64,000 bases of DNA from Brienomyrus brachyistius (lineage: Eukaryota; Chordata; Actinopteri; Osteoglossiformes; Mormyridae): NCBI RefSeq assembly GCF_023856365.1, contig NC_064537.1, forward strand, positions 8,382,324 to 8,446,323, read 5' to 3'. A program made the translations under genes and the position numbers. Under the pieces are notes generated by a model. The model saw only the letters and a program-made list of their open reading frames with translations, did no database searches and was not told the DNA's origin. Shown in pieces: positions 10,969 to 22,274 of the stretch; position 1 is the stretch's first letter; each line of letters opens with the position of its first letter.

Positions 10969-11123
10969 AACAATGCACCCTATGATGTCTTGTCTCATTA
11001 CCTTTAGCTTTCCGAAGGCTGTGTAGCTAATTAACAAAGGGTATAAAGAACTGATTTACCTTCAATATGCAGCAATAGGGAAAAATTCATTCAGTTGGTC
11101 GAATGCTTCATTAGTCATATGCA

Positions 11124-11234
11124 TGTCAGAAGTGGGATTCGAACCCACGCCTCCCTTCAGAGACCAGAAAGCTCCGTCAGTTGGAAGACAGTGTATCTTG
11201 AGTCTGGCGCCTTAGACCGCTCGGCCATTCTGAC
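11124..11234 (-). tRNA. trnal-caa: tRNA-Leu(CAA)
   Basis: Anticodon CAA; downstream terminator is T5 here. Confidence 0.9.

Positions 11235-11389
11235 AACAATGCACTGCATGATGTCTTGTCTCATTACCTTTAGCTTTCCGAAGGCTGGTTAGCTAATTAA
11301 TACAGGGTATAAAGTACTGATTTAACTTTAATGTGCAGCAACAGGGCAAAATTCATTCAGTTGGTCAAATGCTTCATTAGTCATATGCA

Positions 11390-11500
11390 TGTCAGAAGTG
11401 GGATTCGAACCCACGCCACTTTTCAGAGACCAGAAAGCTCCATCAGTTGGAAGACGGTGTACCTTGAGTCTGGCACCTTAGACCGCTCCGCCATTCTGAC
11390..11500 (-). tRNA. trnal-caa: tRNA-Leu(CAA)
   Basis: Anticodon CAA; A box TGGCGGAGCGG as in the gene at 8202. Confidence 0.7.

Positions 11501-11655
11501 AACAATGCACCATATAATGTCTTGTCTCAATACCTTTAGCTTTCCCAAAGCTGTTTCCCTAATTAACACAGGGTGTAAAGTACTGATTTAACTTTAATGT
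11601 GCAGTACTAGGGCAAAATTCATTCAGTTGGTCAAATGCTTCATTAGTCATATGCA

Positions 11656-11766
11656 TGTCAGAAGTGGGATTCGAACCCACGCCTCTTTTCAGAGACCAGA
11701 ATGCTCCATCAGTTGGAAGACAGTGTATCTTGAGTCTGGCGCCTTAGACCGCTCGGCCATTCTGAC
11656..11766 (-). tRNA. trnal-caa: tRNA-Leu(CAA)
   Basis: Anticodon CAA; first gene of block C copy 1. Confidence 0.9.

Positions 11767-11920
11767 AAAAGTACACCGCATGATGTCTTGTCTCATTACC
11801 TTTAGCTTTCCGAAGGCTGTTTACCTAATTAACACAGGGTATAAAGAACTGATTTAACTTTAACCTGCAGCACTAGGGCAAAACCATTCAGTCGATTGAA
11901 CGCTTCATCAGTCATATGCA

Positions 11921-12031
11921 TGTCAGAAGTGGGATTCGAACCCACACCTCTTTCCAGAGACCAGAATGCTCCATCAGTTGGAAGACAGTGTATCTTGAGT
12001 CTGGCGCCTTAGACTGCTCGGCCATTCTGAC
11921..12031 (-). tRNA. 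trnal-caa: tRNA-Leu(CAA)
   Basis: Anticodon CAA; changed D-loop GG (agactgctcgg) and cacacctc before the T stem. Confidence 0.7.

Positions 12032-12186
12032 AACAGTGCACCGCATGATTTCTTGTCTCATTACCTTTAACTTTCCGAAGGCTGGTTAGGTAATTAATAC
12101 AGGGTATAAAGTACTGATTTAACTTTAATGTGCAGTACTAGGGCAAAATTCATTCAGTTGGTCAAATGCTTCATTAGTCATATGCA

Positions 12187-12297
12187 TGTCAGAAGTGGGA
12201 TTCGAACCCACGCCTCTTTTCAGAGACCAGAATGCTCCATCAGTTGGAAGATGGTGTACCTTAAGTCTGGCGCCTTAGACCGCTCGGCCATTTTGAC
12187..12297 (-). tRNA. trnal-uaa: tRNA-Leu(TAA)
   Basis: Anticodon TAA; A5-C68 acceptor mismatch. Confidence 0.7.

Positions 12298-12451
12298 AAC
12301 AATGCACCATATGATGTCTTGTCTCATTACCTTTAGCTTTCCCAAAGCTGTTTCCCTAATTAACACAGGGTATAAAGTAATGATTTAAGATTAACCTGCA
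12401 GCACTAGGGCAAAACCATTCAGTCGATTGAACGCTTCATCAGTCATATGCA

Positions 12452-12562
12452 TGTCAGAAGTGGGATTCGAACCCACGCCTCTTTTCAGAGACCAGAATGC
12501 TCCATCAGTTGGAAGACAGTGTATCTTGAGTCTGGCACCTTAGACCGCTCGGCCATTCTGAC
12452..12562 (-). tRNA. trnal-caa: tRNA-Leu(CAA)
   Basis: Anticodon CAA; ggcacc variant. Confidence 0.9.

Positions 12563-12717
12563 AAAAGTACACCGCATGATGTCTTGTCTCATTACCTTTA
12601 GCTTTCCGAAGGCTGTTTAGCTAATTAACACAGGGTATAAAGTACTGATTTAACTTTAATGTGCAGCAGTAGGGCAAAATTCATTTAGTTGGTCAAATGC
12701 TTCATTAGTCATTTGCA

Positions 12718-12828
12718 TGTCAGAAGTGGGATTCGAACCCACGCCTCTTTTCAGAGACCAGAATGCTCCATCAGTTGGAAGACAGTGTATTTTGAGTCTG
12801 GCGCCTTAGACCGCTCGGCCATTCTGAC
12718..12828 (-). tRNA. trnal-caa: tRNA-Leu(CAA)
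   Basis: Anticodon CAA, A37. Confidence 0.88.

Positions 12829-12982
12829 AACAATGCACCATATGATGTCTTGTCTCATTACCTTTAGCTTTCCCAAAGCTGTTTCCCTAATTAACACAGG
12901 GTATAAAGTAATGATTTAAGGTTAACCTGCAGCACTAGGGCAAAACCATTCAGTCGATTGAACGCTTCATCAGTCATATGCA

Positions 12983-13093
12983 TGTCAGAAGTGGGATTCG
13001 AACCCACGCCTCTTTTCAGAGACCAGAATGCTCCATCAGTTGGAAGACAGTGTATCTTGAGTCTGGCGCCTTAGACCGCTCGGCCATTCTGAC
12983..13093 (-). tRNA. trnal-caa: tRNA-Leu(CAA)
   Basis: Anticodon CAA; no lesion noticed. Confidence 0.9.

Positions 13094-13247
13094 AAAAGTA
13101 CACCGCATGATGTCTTGTCTCATTACCTTTAGCTTTCCGAAGGCTGTTTAGCTAATTAACACAGGGTATAAAGTACTGATTTAACTTTAATGTGCAGCAC
13201 TAGGGCAAAACCATTCAGTCGATTGAACGCTTCATCAGTCATATGCA

Positions 13248-13358
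13248 TGTCAGAAGTGGGATTCGAACCCACGCCTCTTTTCAGAGACCAGAATGCTCGA
13301 TCAGTTGGAAGACAGTGTATCTTGAGTCTGGCGCCTTAGACCGCTCGGCCATTCTGAC
13248..13358 (-). tRNA. trnal-caa: tRNA-Leu(CAA)
   Basis: Anticodon CAA; intron stem base change (gctcgatcag). Confidence 0.88.

Positions 13359-13513
13359 AACAATGCACCATATGATGTCTTGTCTCATTACCTTTAGCTT
13401 TCCGAAGGCTGTTTAGCTAATTAACACAGGGTATAAAGAACTGATTTAACTTCAATATGCAGCAGTAGGGTAAAATTCATTCAGTTGGTCGAATGCTTCA
13501 TTAGTCATATGCA

Positions 13514-13624
13514 TGTCAGAAGTGGGATTCGAACCCACGCCTCCCTTCAGAGCCCAGAAAGCTCCATCAGTTGGAAGACGGTGTACCTTGAGTCTGGCGC
13601 CTTGGACCGCTCGGCCATTCTGAC
13514..13624 (-). tRNA. trnal-caa: tRNA-Leu(CAA)
   Basis: Anticodon CAA; D loop GGTCCAAGG and variable-arm change (cagagccc). 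Confidence 0.85.

Positions 13625-13778
13625 AACAATGCACCATATGATGTCTTGTCTCATTACCTTTAGCTTTCCCAAAGCTGTTTCCCTAATTAACACAGGGTAT
13701 AAAGTAATGATTTAACTTTAACCTGCAGCACTAGGGCAAAACCATTCAGTCGATTGAACGCTTCATCAGTCATATGCA

Positions 13779-13889
13779 TGTCAGAAGTGGGATTCGAACC
13801 CACGCCTCTTTTCAGAGACCAGAATGCTCCATCAGTTGGAAGACAGTGTATCTTGAGTCTGGCGCCTTAGACCGCTCGGCCATTCTGAC
13779..13889 (-). tRNA. trnal-caa: tRNA-Leu(CAA)
   Basis: Anticodon CAA; no lesion noticed. Confidence 0.9.

Positions 13890-14044
13890 AACAGTGCACC
13901 GCATGATGTCTTGTCTCATTACCTTTAGCTTTCCGAAGGCTGGTTAGCTAATTAATACAGGGTATAAAGTACTGATTTAACTTTAATGTGCAGCACAAGG
14001 GCAAAATTCATTCAGTTGGTCAAATGCTTCATTAGTCATATGCA

Positions 14045-14155
14045 TGTCAGAAGTGGGATTCGAACCCACGCCTCTTTTCAGAGACCAGAATGCTCCATCA
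14101 GTTGGAAGATGGTGTACCTTAAGTCTGGCGCCTTAGACCGCTCGGCCATTCTGAC
14045..14155 (-). tRNA. trnal-uaa: tRNA-Leu(TAA)
   Basis: Anticodon TAA; no lesion noticed. Confidence 0.9.

Positions 14156-14310
14156 AACAATGCACCATATGATGTCTTGTCTCATTACCTTTAGCTTTCC
14201 GAAGGCTGTGTAGCTAATTAACACAAGGTATAAAGAACTGATTTAACTTCAATATGCAGCAGTAGGGTAAAATTCATTCAGTTGGTCGAATGCTTCATTA
14301 GTCATATGCA

Positions 14311-14421
14311 TGTCAGAAGTGGGATTCGAACCCACGCCTCCCTTCAGAGACCAGAAAGCTCCATCAGTTGGAAGACGATGTAGCTTGAGTCTGGCGCCTT
14401 AGACCGCTCGGCCATTTTGAC
14311..14421 (-). tRNA. trnal-caa: tRNA-Leu(CAA)
   Basis: Anticodon CAA; A5-C68 mismatch, CTAC intron start. Confidence 0.7.

Positions 14422-14575
14422 AACAATGCACCATATGATGTCTTGTCTCATTACCTTTAGCTTTCCCAAAGCTGTTTCCCTAATTAACACAGGGTATAAA
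14501 GTAATGATTTAAGTTTAACCTGCAGCACTAGGGCAAAACCATTCAGTCGATTGAACGCTTCATCAGTCATATGCA

Positions 14576-14686
14576 TGTCAGAAGTGGGATTCGAACCCAC
14601 GCCTCTTTTCAGAGACCAGAATGCTCCATCAGTTGGAAGACAGTGTATCTTGAGTCTGGCACCTTAGACCGCTCGGCCATTCTGAC
14576..14686 (-). tRNA. trnal-caa: tRNA-Leu(CAA)
   Basis: Anticodon CAA; ggcacc variant. Confidence 0.9.

Positions 14687-14841
14687 AAAAGTACACCGCA
14701 TGATGTCTTGTCTCATTACCTTTAGCTTTCCGAAGGCTGTTTAGCTAATTAACACAGGGTATAAAGTACTGATTTAACTTTAATGTGCAGCAGTAGGGCA
14801 AAATTCATTTAGTTGGTCAAATGCTTCATTAGTCATTTGCA

Positions 14842-14952
14842 TGTCAGAAGTGGGATTCGAACCCACGCCTCTTTTCAGAGACCAGAATGCTCCATCAGTT
14901 GGAAGACAGTGTATTTTGAGTCTGGCGCCTTAGACCGCTCGGCCATTCTGAC
14842..14952 (-). 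tRNA. trnal-caa: tRNA-Leu(CAA)
   Basis: Anticodon CAA, A37. Confidence 0.88.

Positions 14953-15107
14953 AACAACGCACCATATGATGTCTTGTCTCATTACCTTTAGCTTTCCGAA
15001 GGCTGTTTAGCTAATTAACACAGGGTATGAAGAACTGATTCAACTTCAATATGCAGCAGTAGGGTAAAATTCATTCAGTTGGTCGAATGCTTCATTAGTC
15101 ACATGCA

Positions 15108-15218
15108 TATCAGAAGTGGGATTCGAACCCACGCCTCCCTTCAGAGACCAGAAAGCTCCATCAGTTGGAAGACGGTGTACCTTGAGTCTGGCGCCTTAGA
15201 CCGCTCGGCCATTCTGAC
15108..15218 (-). tRNA. trnal-caa: tRNA-Leu(CAA)
   Basis: Anticodon CAA; G1-U72 wobble. Confidence 0.8.

Positions 15219-15372
15219 AACAATGCACCATATGATGTCTTGTCTCATTACCTTTAGCTTTCCCAAAGCTGTTTCCCTAATTAACACAGGGTATAAAGTA
15301 ATGATTTAAGGTTAACCTGCAGCACTAGGGCAAAACCATTCAGTCGATTGAACGCTTCATCAGTCATATGCA

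Positions 15373-15483
15373 TGTCAGAAGTGGGATTCGAACCCACGCC
15401 TCTTTTCAGAGACCAGAATGCTCCATCAGTTGGAAGACAGTGTATCTTGAGTCTGGCGCCTTAGACCGCTCGGCCATTCTGAC
15373..15483 (-). tRNA. trnal-caa: tRNA-Leu(CAA)
   Basis: Anticodon CAA; no lesion noticed. Confidence 0.9.

Positions 15484-15637
15484 AAAAGTACACCGCATGA
15501 TGTCTTGTCTCATTACCTTTAGCTTTCCGAAGGCTGTTTAGCTAATTAACACAGGGTATAAAGTACTGATTTAACTTTAATGTGCAGCACTAGGGCAAAA
15601 CCATTCAGTCGATTGAACGCTTCATCAGTCATATGCA

Positions 15638-15748
15638 TGTCAGAAGTGGGATTCGAACCCACGCCTCTTTTCAGAGACCAGAATGCTCCATCAGTTGGAA
15701 GACAGTGTATCTTGAGTCTGGCGCCTTAGACCGCTCGGCCATTCTGAC
15638..15748 (-). tRNA. trnal-caa: tRNA-Leu(CAA)
   Basis: Anticodon CAA; no lesion noticed. Confidence 0.9.

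Positions 15749-15903
15749 AACAATGCACCGTATGATGTCTTGTCTCATTACCTTTAGCTTTCCGAAGGCT
15801 GTGTAGCTAATTAACACAGGGTATAAAGAACTGATTTAACTTCAATATGCAGCAGTAGGGTAAAATTCATTCAGTTGGTCGAATGCTTCATTAGTCATAT
15901 GCA

Positions 15904-16014
15904 TGTCAGAAGTGGGATTCGAACCCACGCCTCCCTTCAGAGACCAGAAAGCTCCGTCAGTTGGAAGACGATGTAGCTTGAGTCTGGCGCCTTAGACCGC
16001 TCGGCCATTTTGAC
15904..16014 (-). tRNA. trnal-caa: tRNA-Leu(CAA)
   Basis: Anticodon CAA; A5-C68 mismatch. Confidence 0.7.

Positions 16015-16168
16015 AACAATGCACCATATGATGTCTTGTCTCATTACCTTTAGCTTTCCCAAAGCTGTTTCCCTAATTAACACAGGGTATAAAGTAATGA
16101 TTTAAGTTTAACCTGCAGCACTAGGGCAAAACCATTCAGTCGATTGAACGCTTCATCAGTCATATGCA

Positions 16169-16279
16169 TGTCAGAAGTGGGATTCGAACCCACGCCTCTT
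16201 TTCAGAGACCAGAATGCTCCATCAGTTGGAAGACAGTGTATCTTGAGTCTGGCACCTTAGACCGCTCGGCCATTCTGAC
16169..16279 (-). tRNA. trnal-caa: tRNA-Leu(CAA)
   Basis: Anticodon CAA; ggcacc variant. Confidence 0.9.

Positions 16280-16434
16280 AAAAGTACACCGCATGATGTC
16301 TTGTCTCATTACCTTTAGCTTTCCGAAGGCTGTTTAGCTAATTAACACAGGGTATAAAGTACTGATTTAACTTTAATGTGCAGCAGTAGGGCAAAATTCA
16401 TTTAGTTGGTCAAATGCTTCATTAGTCATTTGCA

Positions 16435-16545
16435 TGTCAGAAGTGGGATTCGAACCCACGCCTCTTTTCAGAGACCAGAATGCTCCATCAGTTGGAAGAC
16501 AGTGTATTTTGAGTCTGGCGCCTTAGACCGCTCGGCCATTCTGAC
16435..16545 (-). tRNA. trnal-caa: tRNA-Leu(CAA)
   Basis: Anticodon CAA, A37. Confidence 0.88.

Positions 16546-16700
16546 AACAACGCACCATATGATGTCTTGTCTCATTACCTTTAGCTTTCCGAAGGCTGTT
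16601 TAGCTAATTAACACAGGGTATGAAGAACTGATTCAACTTCAATATGCAGCAGTAGGGCAAAATTCATTCAGTTGGTCGAACGCTTCATCAGTCATATGCA

Positions 16701-16811
16701 TATCAGAAGTGGGATTCGAACCCACGCCTCCCTTCAGAGACCAGAAAGCTCCATCAGTTGGAAGACGGTGTACCTTGAGTCTGGCGCCTTAGACCGCTCG
16801 GCCATTCTGAC
16701..16811 (-). tRNA. trnal-caa: tRNA-Leu(CAA)
   Basis: Anticodon CAA; G1-U72 wobble. Confidence 0.8.

Positions 16812-16965
16812 AACAATGCACCATATGATGTCTTGTCTCATTACCTTTAGCTTTCCCAAAGCTGTTTCCCTAATTAACACAGGGTATAAAGTAATGATTT
16901 AAGGTTAACCTGCAGCACTAGGGCAAAACCATTCAGTCGATTGAACGCTTCATCAGTCATATGCA

Positions 16966-17076
16966 TGTCAGAAGTGGGATTCGAACCCACGCCTCTTTTC
17001 AGAGACCAGAATGCTCCATCAGTTGGAAGACAGTGTATCTTGAGTCTGGCGCCTTAGACCGCTCGGCCATTCTGAC
16966..17076 (-). 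tRNA. trnal-caa: tRNA-Leu(CAA)
   Basis: Anticodon CAA; no lesion noticed. Confidence 0.9.

Positions 17077-17230
17077 AAAAGTACACCGCATGATGTCTTG
17101 TCTCATTACCTTTAGCTTTCCGAAGGCTGTTTAGCTAATTAACACAGGGTATAAAGTACTGATTTAACTTTAATGTGCAGCACTAGGGCAAAACCATTCA
17201 GTCGATTGAACGCTTCATCAGTCATATGCA

Positions 17231-17341
17231 TGTCAGAAGTGGGATTCGAACCCACGCCTCTTTTCAGAGACCAGAATGCTCCATCAGTTGGAAGACAGTG
17301 TATCTTGAGTCTGGCGCCTTAGACCGCTCGGCCATTCTGAC
17231..17341 (-). tRNA. trnal-caa: tRNA-Leu(CAA)
   Basis: Anticodon CAA; no lesion noticed. Confidence 0.9.

Positions 17342-17496
17342 AACAATGCACCATATGATGTCTTGTCTCATTACCTTTAGCTTTCCGAAGGCTGTTTAGC
17401 TAATTAACACAGGGTATAAAGAACTGATTTAACTTCAATATGCAGCAGTAGGGTAAAATTCATTCAGTTGGTCGAATGCTTCATTAGTCATATGCA

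Positions 17497-17607
17497 TGTC
17501 AGAAGTGGGATTCGAACCCACGCCTCCCTTCAGAGCCCAGAAAGCTCCATCAGTTGGAAGACGGTGTACTTTGAGTCTGGCGCCTTGGACCGCTCGGCCA
17601 TTCTGAC
17497..17607 (-). tRNA. trnal-caa: tRNA-Leu(CAA)
   Basis: Anticodon CAA, A37; D loop GGTCCAAGG. Confidence 0.85.

Positions 17608-17761
17608 AACAATGCACCATATGATGTCTTGTCTCATTACCTTTAGCTTTCCCAAAGCTGTTTCCCTAATTAACACAGGGTATAAAGTAATGATTTAAGG
17701 TTAACCTGCAGCACTAGGGCAAAACCATTCAGTCGATTGAACGCTTCATCAGTCATATGCA

Positions 17762-17872
17762 TGTCAGAAGTGGGATTCGAACCCACGCCTCTTTTCAGAG
17801 ACCAGAATGCTCCATCAGTTGGAAGACAGTGTATCTTGAGTCTGGCGCCTTAGACCGCTCGGCCATTCTGAC
17762..17872 (-). tRNA. trnal-caa: tRNA-Leu(CAA)
   Basis: Anticodon CAA; first gene of block C copy 2. 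Confidence 0.9.

Positions 17873-18026
17873 AAAAGTACACCGCATGATGTCTTGTCTC
17901 ATTACCTTTAGCTTTCCGAAGGCTGTTTACCTAATTAACACAGGGTATAAAGAACTGATTTAACTTTAACCTGCAGCACTAGGGCAAAACCATTCAGTCG
18001 ATTGAACGCTTCATCAGTCATATGCA

Positions 18027-18137
18027 TGTCAGAAGTGGGATTCGAACCCACACCTCTTTCCAGAGACCAGAATGCTCCATCAGTTGGAAGACAGTGTATC
18101 TTGAGTCTGGCGCCTTAGACTGCTCGGCCATTCTGAC
18027..18137 (-). tRNA. trnal-caa: tRNA-Leu(CAA)
   Basis: Anticodon CAA; changed D-loop GG as at 11921. Confidence 0.7.

Positions 18138-18292
18138 AACAGTGCACCGCATGATTTCTTGTCTCATTACCTTTAACTTTCCGAAGGCTGGTTAGGTAAT
18201 TAATACAGGGTATAAAGTACTGATTTATCTTTAATGTGCAGTACTAGGGCAAAATTCATTCAGTTGGTCAAATGCTTCATTAGTCATATGCA

Positions 18293-18403
18293 TGTCAGAA
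18301 GTGGGATTCGAACCCACGCCTCTTTTCAGAGACCAGAATGCTCCATCAGTTGGAAGATGGTGTACCTTAAGTCTGGCGCCTTAGACCGCTCGGCCATTTT
18401 GAC
18293..18403 (-). tRNA. trnal-uaa: tRNA-Leu(TAA)
   Basis: Anticodon TAA; A5-C68 mismatch. Confidence 0.7.

Positions 18404-18557
18404 AACAATGCACCATATGATGTCTTGTCTCATTACCTTTAGCTTTCCCAAAGCTGTTTCCCTAATTAACACAGGGTATAAAGTAATGATTTAAGATTAA
18501 CCTGCAGCACTAGGGCAAAACCATTCAGTCGATTGAACGCTTCATCAGTCATATGCA

Positions 18558-18668
18558 TGTCAGAAGTGGGATTCGAACCCACGCCTCTTTTCAGAGACCA
18601 GAATGCTCCATCAGTTGGAAGACAGTGTATCTTGAGTCTGGCACCTTAGACCGCTCGGCCATTCTGAC
18558..18668 (-). tRNA. trnal-caa: tRNA-Leu(CAA)
   Basis: Anticodon CAA; ggcacc variant. Confidence 0.9.

Positions 18669-18823
18669 AAAAGTACACCGCATGATGTCTTGTCTCATTA
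18701 CCTTTAGCTTTCCGAAGGCTGTTTAGCTAATTAACACAGGGTATAAAGTACTGATTTAACTTTAATGTGCAGCAGTAGGGCAAAATTCATTTAGTTGGTC
18801 AAATGCTTCATTAGTCATTTGCA

Positions 18824-18934
18824 TGTCAGAAGTGGGATTCGAACCCACGCCTCTTTTCAGAGACCAGAATGCTCCATCAGTTGGAAGACAGTGTATTTTG
18901 AGTCTGGCGCCTTAGACCGCTCGGCCATTCTGAC
18824..18934 (-). tRNA. trnal-caa: tRNA-Leu(CAA)
   Basis: Anticodon CAA, A37. Confidence 0.88.

Positions 18935-19088
18935 AACAATGCACCATATGATGTCTTGTCTCATTACCTTTAGCTTTCCCAAAGCTGTTTCCCTAATTAA
19001 CACAGGGTATAAAGTAATGATTTAAGGTTAACCTGCAGCACTAGGGCAAAACCATTCAGTCGATTGAACGCTTCATCAGTCATATGCA

Positions 19089-19199
19089 TGTCAGAAGTGG
19101 GATTCGAACCCACGCCTCTTTTCAGAGACCAGAATGCTCCATCAGTTGGAAGACAGTGTATCTTGAGTCTGGCGCCTTAGACCGCTCGGCCATTCTGAC
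19089..19199 (-). tRNA. trnal-caa: tRNA-Leu(CAA)
   Basis: Anticodon CAA; no lesion noticed. Confidence 0.9.

Positions 19200-19353
19200 A
19201 AAAGTACACCGCATGATGTCTTGTCTCATTACCTTTAGCTTTCCGAAGGCTGTTTAGCTAATTAACACAGGGTATAAAGTACTGATTTAACTTTAATGTG
19301 CAGCACTAGGGCAAAACCATTCAGTCGATTGAACGCTTCATCAGTCATATGCA

Positions 19354-19464
19354 TGTCAGAAGTGGGATTCGAACCCACGCCTCTTTTCAGAGACCAGAAT
19401 GCTCGATCAGTTGGAAGACAGTGTATCTTGAGTCTGGCGCCTTAGACCGCTCGGCCATTCTGAC
19354..19464 (-). tRNA. trnal-caa: tRNA-Leu(CAA)
   Basis: Anticodon CAA; intron change gctcgatcag as at 13248. Confidence 0.88.

Positions 19465-19619
19465 AACAATGCACCATATGATGTCTTGTCTCATTACCTT
19501 TAGCTTTCCGAAGGCTGTTTAGCTAATTAACACAGGGTATAAAGAACTGATTTAACTTCAATATGCAGCAGTAGGGTAAAATTCATTCAGTTGGTCGAAT
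19601 GCTTCATTAGTCATATGCA

Positions 19620-19730
19620 TGTCAGAAGTGGGATTCGAACCCACGCCTCCCTTCAGAGCCCAGAAAGCTCCATCAGTTGGAAGACGGTGTACCTTGAGTC
19701 TGGCGCCTTGGACCGCTCGGCCATTCTGAC
19620..19730 (-). tRNA. trnal-caa: tRNA-Leu(CAA)
   Basis: Anticodon CAA; D loop GGTCCAAGG. Confidence 0.85.

Positions 19731-19884
19731 AACAATGCACCATATGATGTCTTGTCTCATTACCTTTAGCTTTCCCAAAGCTGTTTCCCTAATTAACACA
19801 GGGTATAAAGTAATGATTTAACTTTAACCTGCAGCACTAGGGCAAAACCATTCAGTCGATTGAACGCTTCATCAGTCATATGCA

Positions 19885-19995
19885 TGTCAGAAGTGGGATT
19901 CGAACCCACGCCTCTTTTCAGAGACCAGAATGCTCCATCAGTTGGAAGACAGTGTATCTTGAGTCTGGCGCCTTAGACCGCTCGGCCATTCTGAC
19885..19995 (-). tRNA. trnal-caa: tRNA-Leu(CAA)
   Basis: Anticodon CAA; no lesion noticed. 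Confidence 0.9.

Positions 19996-20150
19996 AACAG
20001 TGCACCGCATGATGTCTTGTCTCATTACCTTTAGCTTTCCGAAGGCTGGTTAGCTAATTAATACAGGGTATAAAGTACTGATTTAACTTTAATGTGCAGC
20101 ACAAGGGCAAAATTCATTCAGTTGGTCAAATGCTTCATTAGTCATATGCA

Positions 20151-20261
20151 TGTCAGAAGTGGGATTCGAACCCACGCCTCTTTTCAGAGACCAGAATGCT
20201 CCATCAGTTGGAAGATGGTGTACCTTAAGTCTGGCGCCTTAGACCGCTCGGCCATTCTGAC
20151..20261 (-). tRNA. trnal-uaa: tRNA-Leu(TAA)
   Basis: Anticodon TAA; no lesion noticed. Confidence 0.9.

Positions 20262-20416
20262 AACAATGCACCATATGATGTCTTGTCTCATTACCTTTAG
20301 CTTTCCGAAGGCTGTGTAGCTAATTAACACAAGGTATAAAGAACTGATTTAACTTCAATATGCAGCAGTAGGGTAAAATTCATTCAGTTGGTCGAATGCT
20401 TCATTAGTCATATGCA

Positions 20417-20527
20417 TGTCAGAAGTGGGATTCGAACCCACGCCTCCCTTCAGAGACCAGAAAGCTCCATCAGTTGGAAGACGATGTAGCTTGAGTCTGG
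20501 CGCCTTAGACCGCTCGGCCATTTTGAC
20417..20527 (-). tRNA. trnal-caa: tRNA-Leu(CAA)
   Basis: Anticodon CAA; A5-C68 mismatch. Confidence 0.7.

Positions 20528-20681
20528 AACAATGCACCATATGATGTCTTGTCTCATTACCTTTAGCTTTCCCAAAGCTGTTTCCCTAATTAACACAGGG
20601 TATAAAGTAATGATTTAAGTTTAACCTGCAGCACTAGGGCAAAACCATTCAGTCGATTGAACGCTTCATCAGTCATATGCA

Positions 20682-20792
20682 TGTCAGAAGTGGGATTCGA
20701 ACCCACGCCTCTTTTCAGAGACCAGAATGCTCCATCAGTTGGAAGACAGTGTATCTTGAGTCTGGCACCTTAGACCGCTCGGCCATTCTGAC
20682..20792 (-). tRNA. trnal-caa: tRNA-Leu(CAA)
   Basis: Anticodon CAA; ggcacc variant. Confidence 0.9.

Positions 20793-20947
20793 AAAAGTAC
20801 ACCGCATGATGTCTTGTCTCATTACCTTTAGCTTTCCGAAGGCTGTTTAGCTAATTAACACAGGGTATAAAGTACTGATTTAACTTTAATGTGCAGCAGT
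20901 AGGGCAAAATTCATTTAGTTGGTCAAATGCTTCATTAGTCATTTGCA

Positions 20948-21058
20948 TGTCAGAAGTGGGATTCGAACCCACGCCTCTTTTCAGAGACCAGAATGCTCCA
21001 TCAGTTGGAAGACAGTGTATTTTGAGTCTGGCGCCTTAGACCGCTCGGCCATTCTGAC
20948..21058 (-). tRNA. trnal-caa: tRNA-Leu(CAA)
   Basis: Anticodon CAA, A37. Confidence 0.88.

Positions 21059-21213
21059 AACAACGCACCATATGATGTCTTGTCTCATTACCTTTAGCTT
21101 TCCGAAGGCTGTTTAGCTAATTAACACAGGGTATGAAGAACTGATTCAACTTCAATATGCAGCAGTAGGGTAAAATTCATTCAGTTGGTCGAATGCTTCA
21201 TTAGTCACATGCA

Positions 21214-21324
21214 TATCAGAAGTGGGATTCGAACCCACGCCTCCCTTCAGAGACCAGAAAGCTCCATCAGTTGGAAGACGGTGTACCTTGAGTCTGGCGC
21301 CTTAGACCGCTCGGCCATTCTGAC
21214..21324 (-). tRNA. trnal-caa: tRNA-Leu(CAA)
   Basis: Anticodon CAA; G1-U72 wobble. 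Confidence 0.8.

Positions 21325-21478
21325 AACAATGCACCATATGATGTCTTGTCTCATTACCTTTAGCTTTCCCAAAGCTGTTTCCCTAATTAACACAGGGTAT
21401 AAAGTAATGATTTAAGGTTAACCTGCAGCACTAGGGCAAAACCATTCAGTCGATTGAACGCTTCATCAGTCATATGCA

Positions 21479-21589
21479 TGTCAGAAGTGGGATTCGAACC
21501 CACGCCTCTTTTCAGAGACCAGAATGCTCCATCAGTTGGAAGACAGTGTATCTTGAGTCTGGCGCCTTAGACCGCTCGGCCATTCTGAC
21479..21589 (-). tRNA. trnal-caa: tRNA-Leu(CAA)
   Basis: Anticodon CAA; no lesion noticed. Confidence 0.9.

Positions 21590-21743
21590 AAAAGTACACC
21601 GCATGATGTCTTGTCTCATTACCTTTAGCTTTCCGAAGGCTGTTTAGCTAATTAACACAGGGTATAAAGTACTGATTTAACTTTAATGTGCAGCACTAGG
21701 GCAAAACCATTCAGTCGATTGAACGCTTCATCAGTCATATGCA

Positions 21744-21854
21744 TGTCAGAAGTGGGATTCGAACCCACGCCTCTTTTCAGAGACCAGAATGCTCCATCAG
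21801 TTGGAAGACAGTGTATCTTGAGTCTGGCGCCTTAGACCGCTCGGCCATTCTGAC
21744..21854 (-). tRNA. trnal-caa: tRNA-Leu(CAA)
   Basis: Anticodon CAA; no lesion noticed. Confidence 0.9.

Positions 21855-22009
21855 AACAATGCACCGTATGATGTCTTGTCTCATTACCTTTAGCTTTCCG
21901 AAGGCTGTGTAGCTAATTAACACAGGGTATAAAGAACTGATTTAACTTCAATATGCAGCAGTAGGGTAAAATTCATTCAGTTGGTCGAATGCTTCATTAG
22001 TCATATGCA

Positions 22010-22120
22010 TGTCAGAAGTGGGATTCGAACCCACGCCTCCCTTCAGAGACCAGAAAGCTCCGTCAGTTGGAAGACGATGTAGCTTGAGTCTGGCGCCTTA
22101 GACCGCTCGGCCATTTTGAC
22010..22120 (-). tRNA. trnal-caa: tRNA-Leu(CAA)
   Basis: Anticodon CAA; A5-C68 mismatch. Confidence 0.7.

Positions 22121-22274
22121 AACAATGCACCATATGATGTCTTGTCTCATTACCTTTAGCTTTCCCAAAGCTGTTTCCCTAATTAACACAGGGTATAAAG
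22201 TAATGATTTAAGTTTAACCTGCAGCACTAGGGCAAAACCATTCAGTCGATTGAACGCTTCATCAGTCATATGCA

Larger units (their letters stand above)
9410..11030. repeat. Higher-order block B, copy 2
   Basis: Second copy of the 6,490-8,110 block. It shares the rare acgcctg variant in the TAA gene at 10858 (matching 7936), but it has its own B-box change and lacks the anticodon-stem change seen at 7936. Confidence 0.75.
11656..17761. repeat. Higher-order block C, copy 1 (23 units, 6,106 bp)
   Basis: Twenty-three consecutive tRNA-Leu units repeated directly at 17,762-23,867. Every gene start I compared differs by exactly 6,106, and rare variants such as the A5 acceptor, T72 and the D-loop cttggacc recur at matching places. 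It contains a 6-unit sub-duplication (14,311-15,903 and 15,904-17,496, offset 1,593). Confidence 0.92.

Noticed and set aside
13452..13637. Minus-strand 61-codon frame recurring at 17435, 19558, 23541, 28053, 29646 and 35751
   Set aside because: It reads straight through the tRNA-Leu gene on its own strand in units with the cttggacc D loop. The frame is an accident of that variant.
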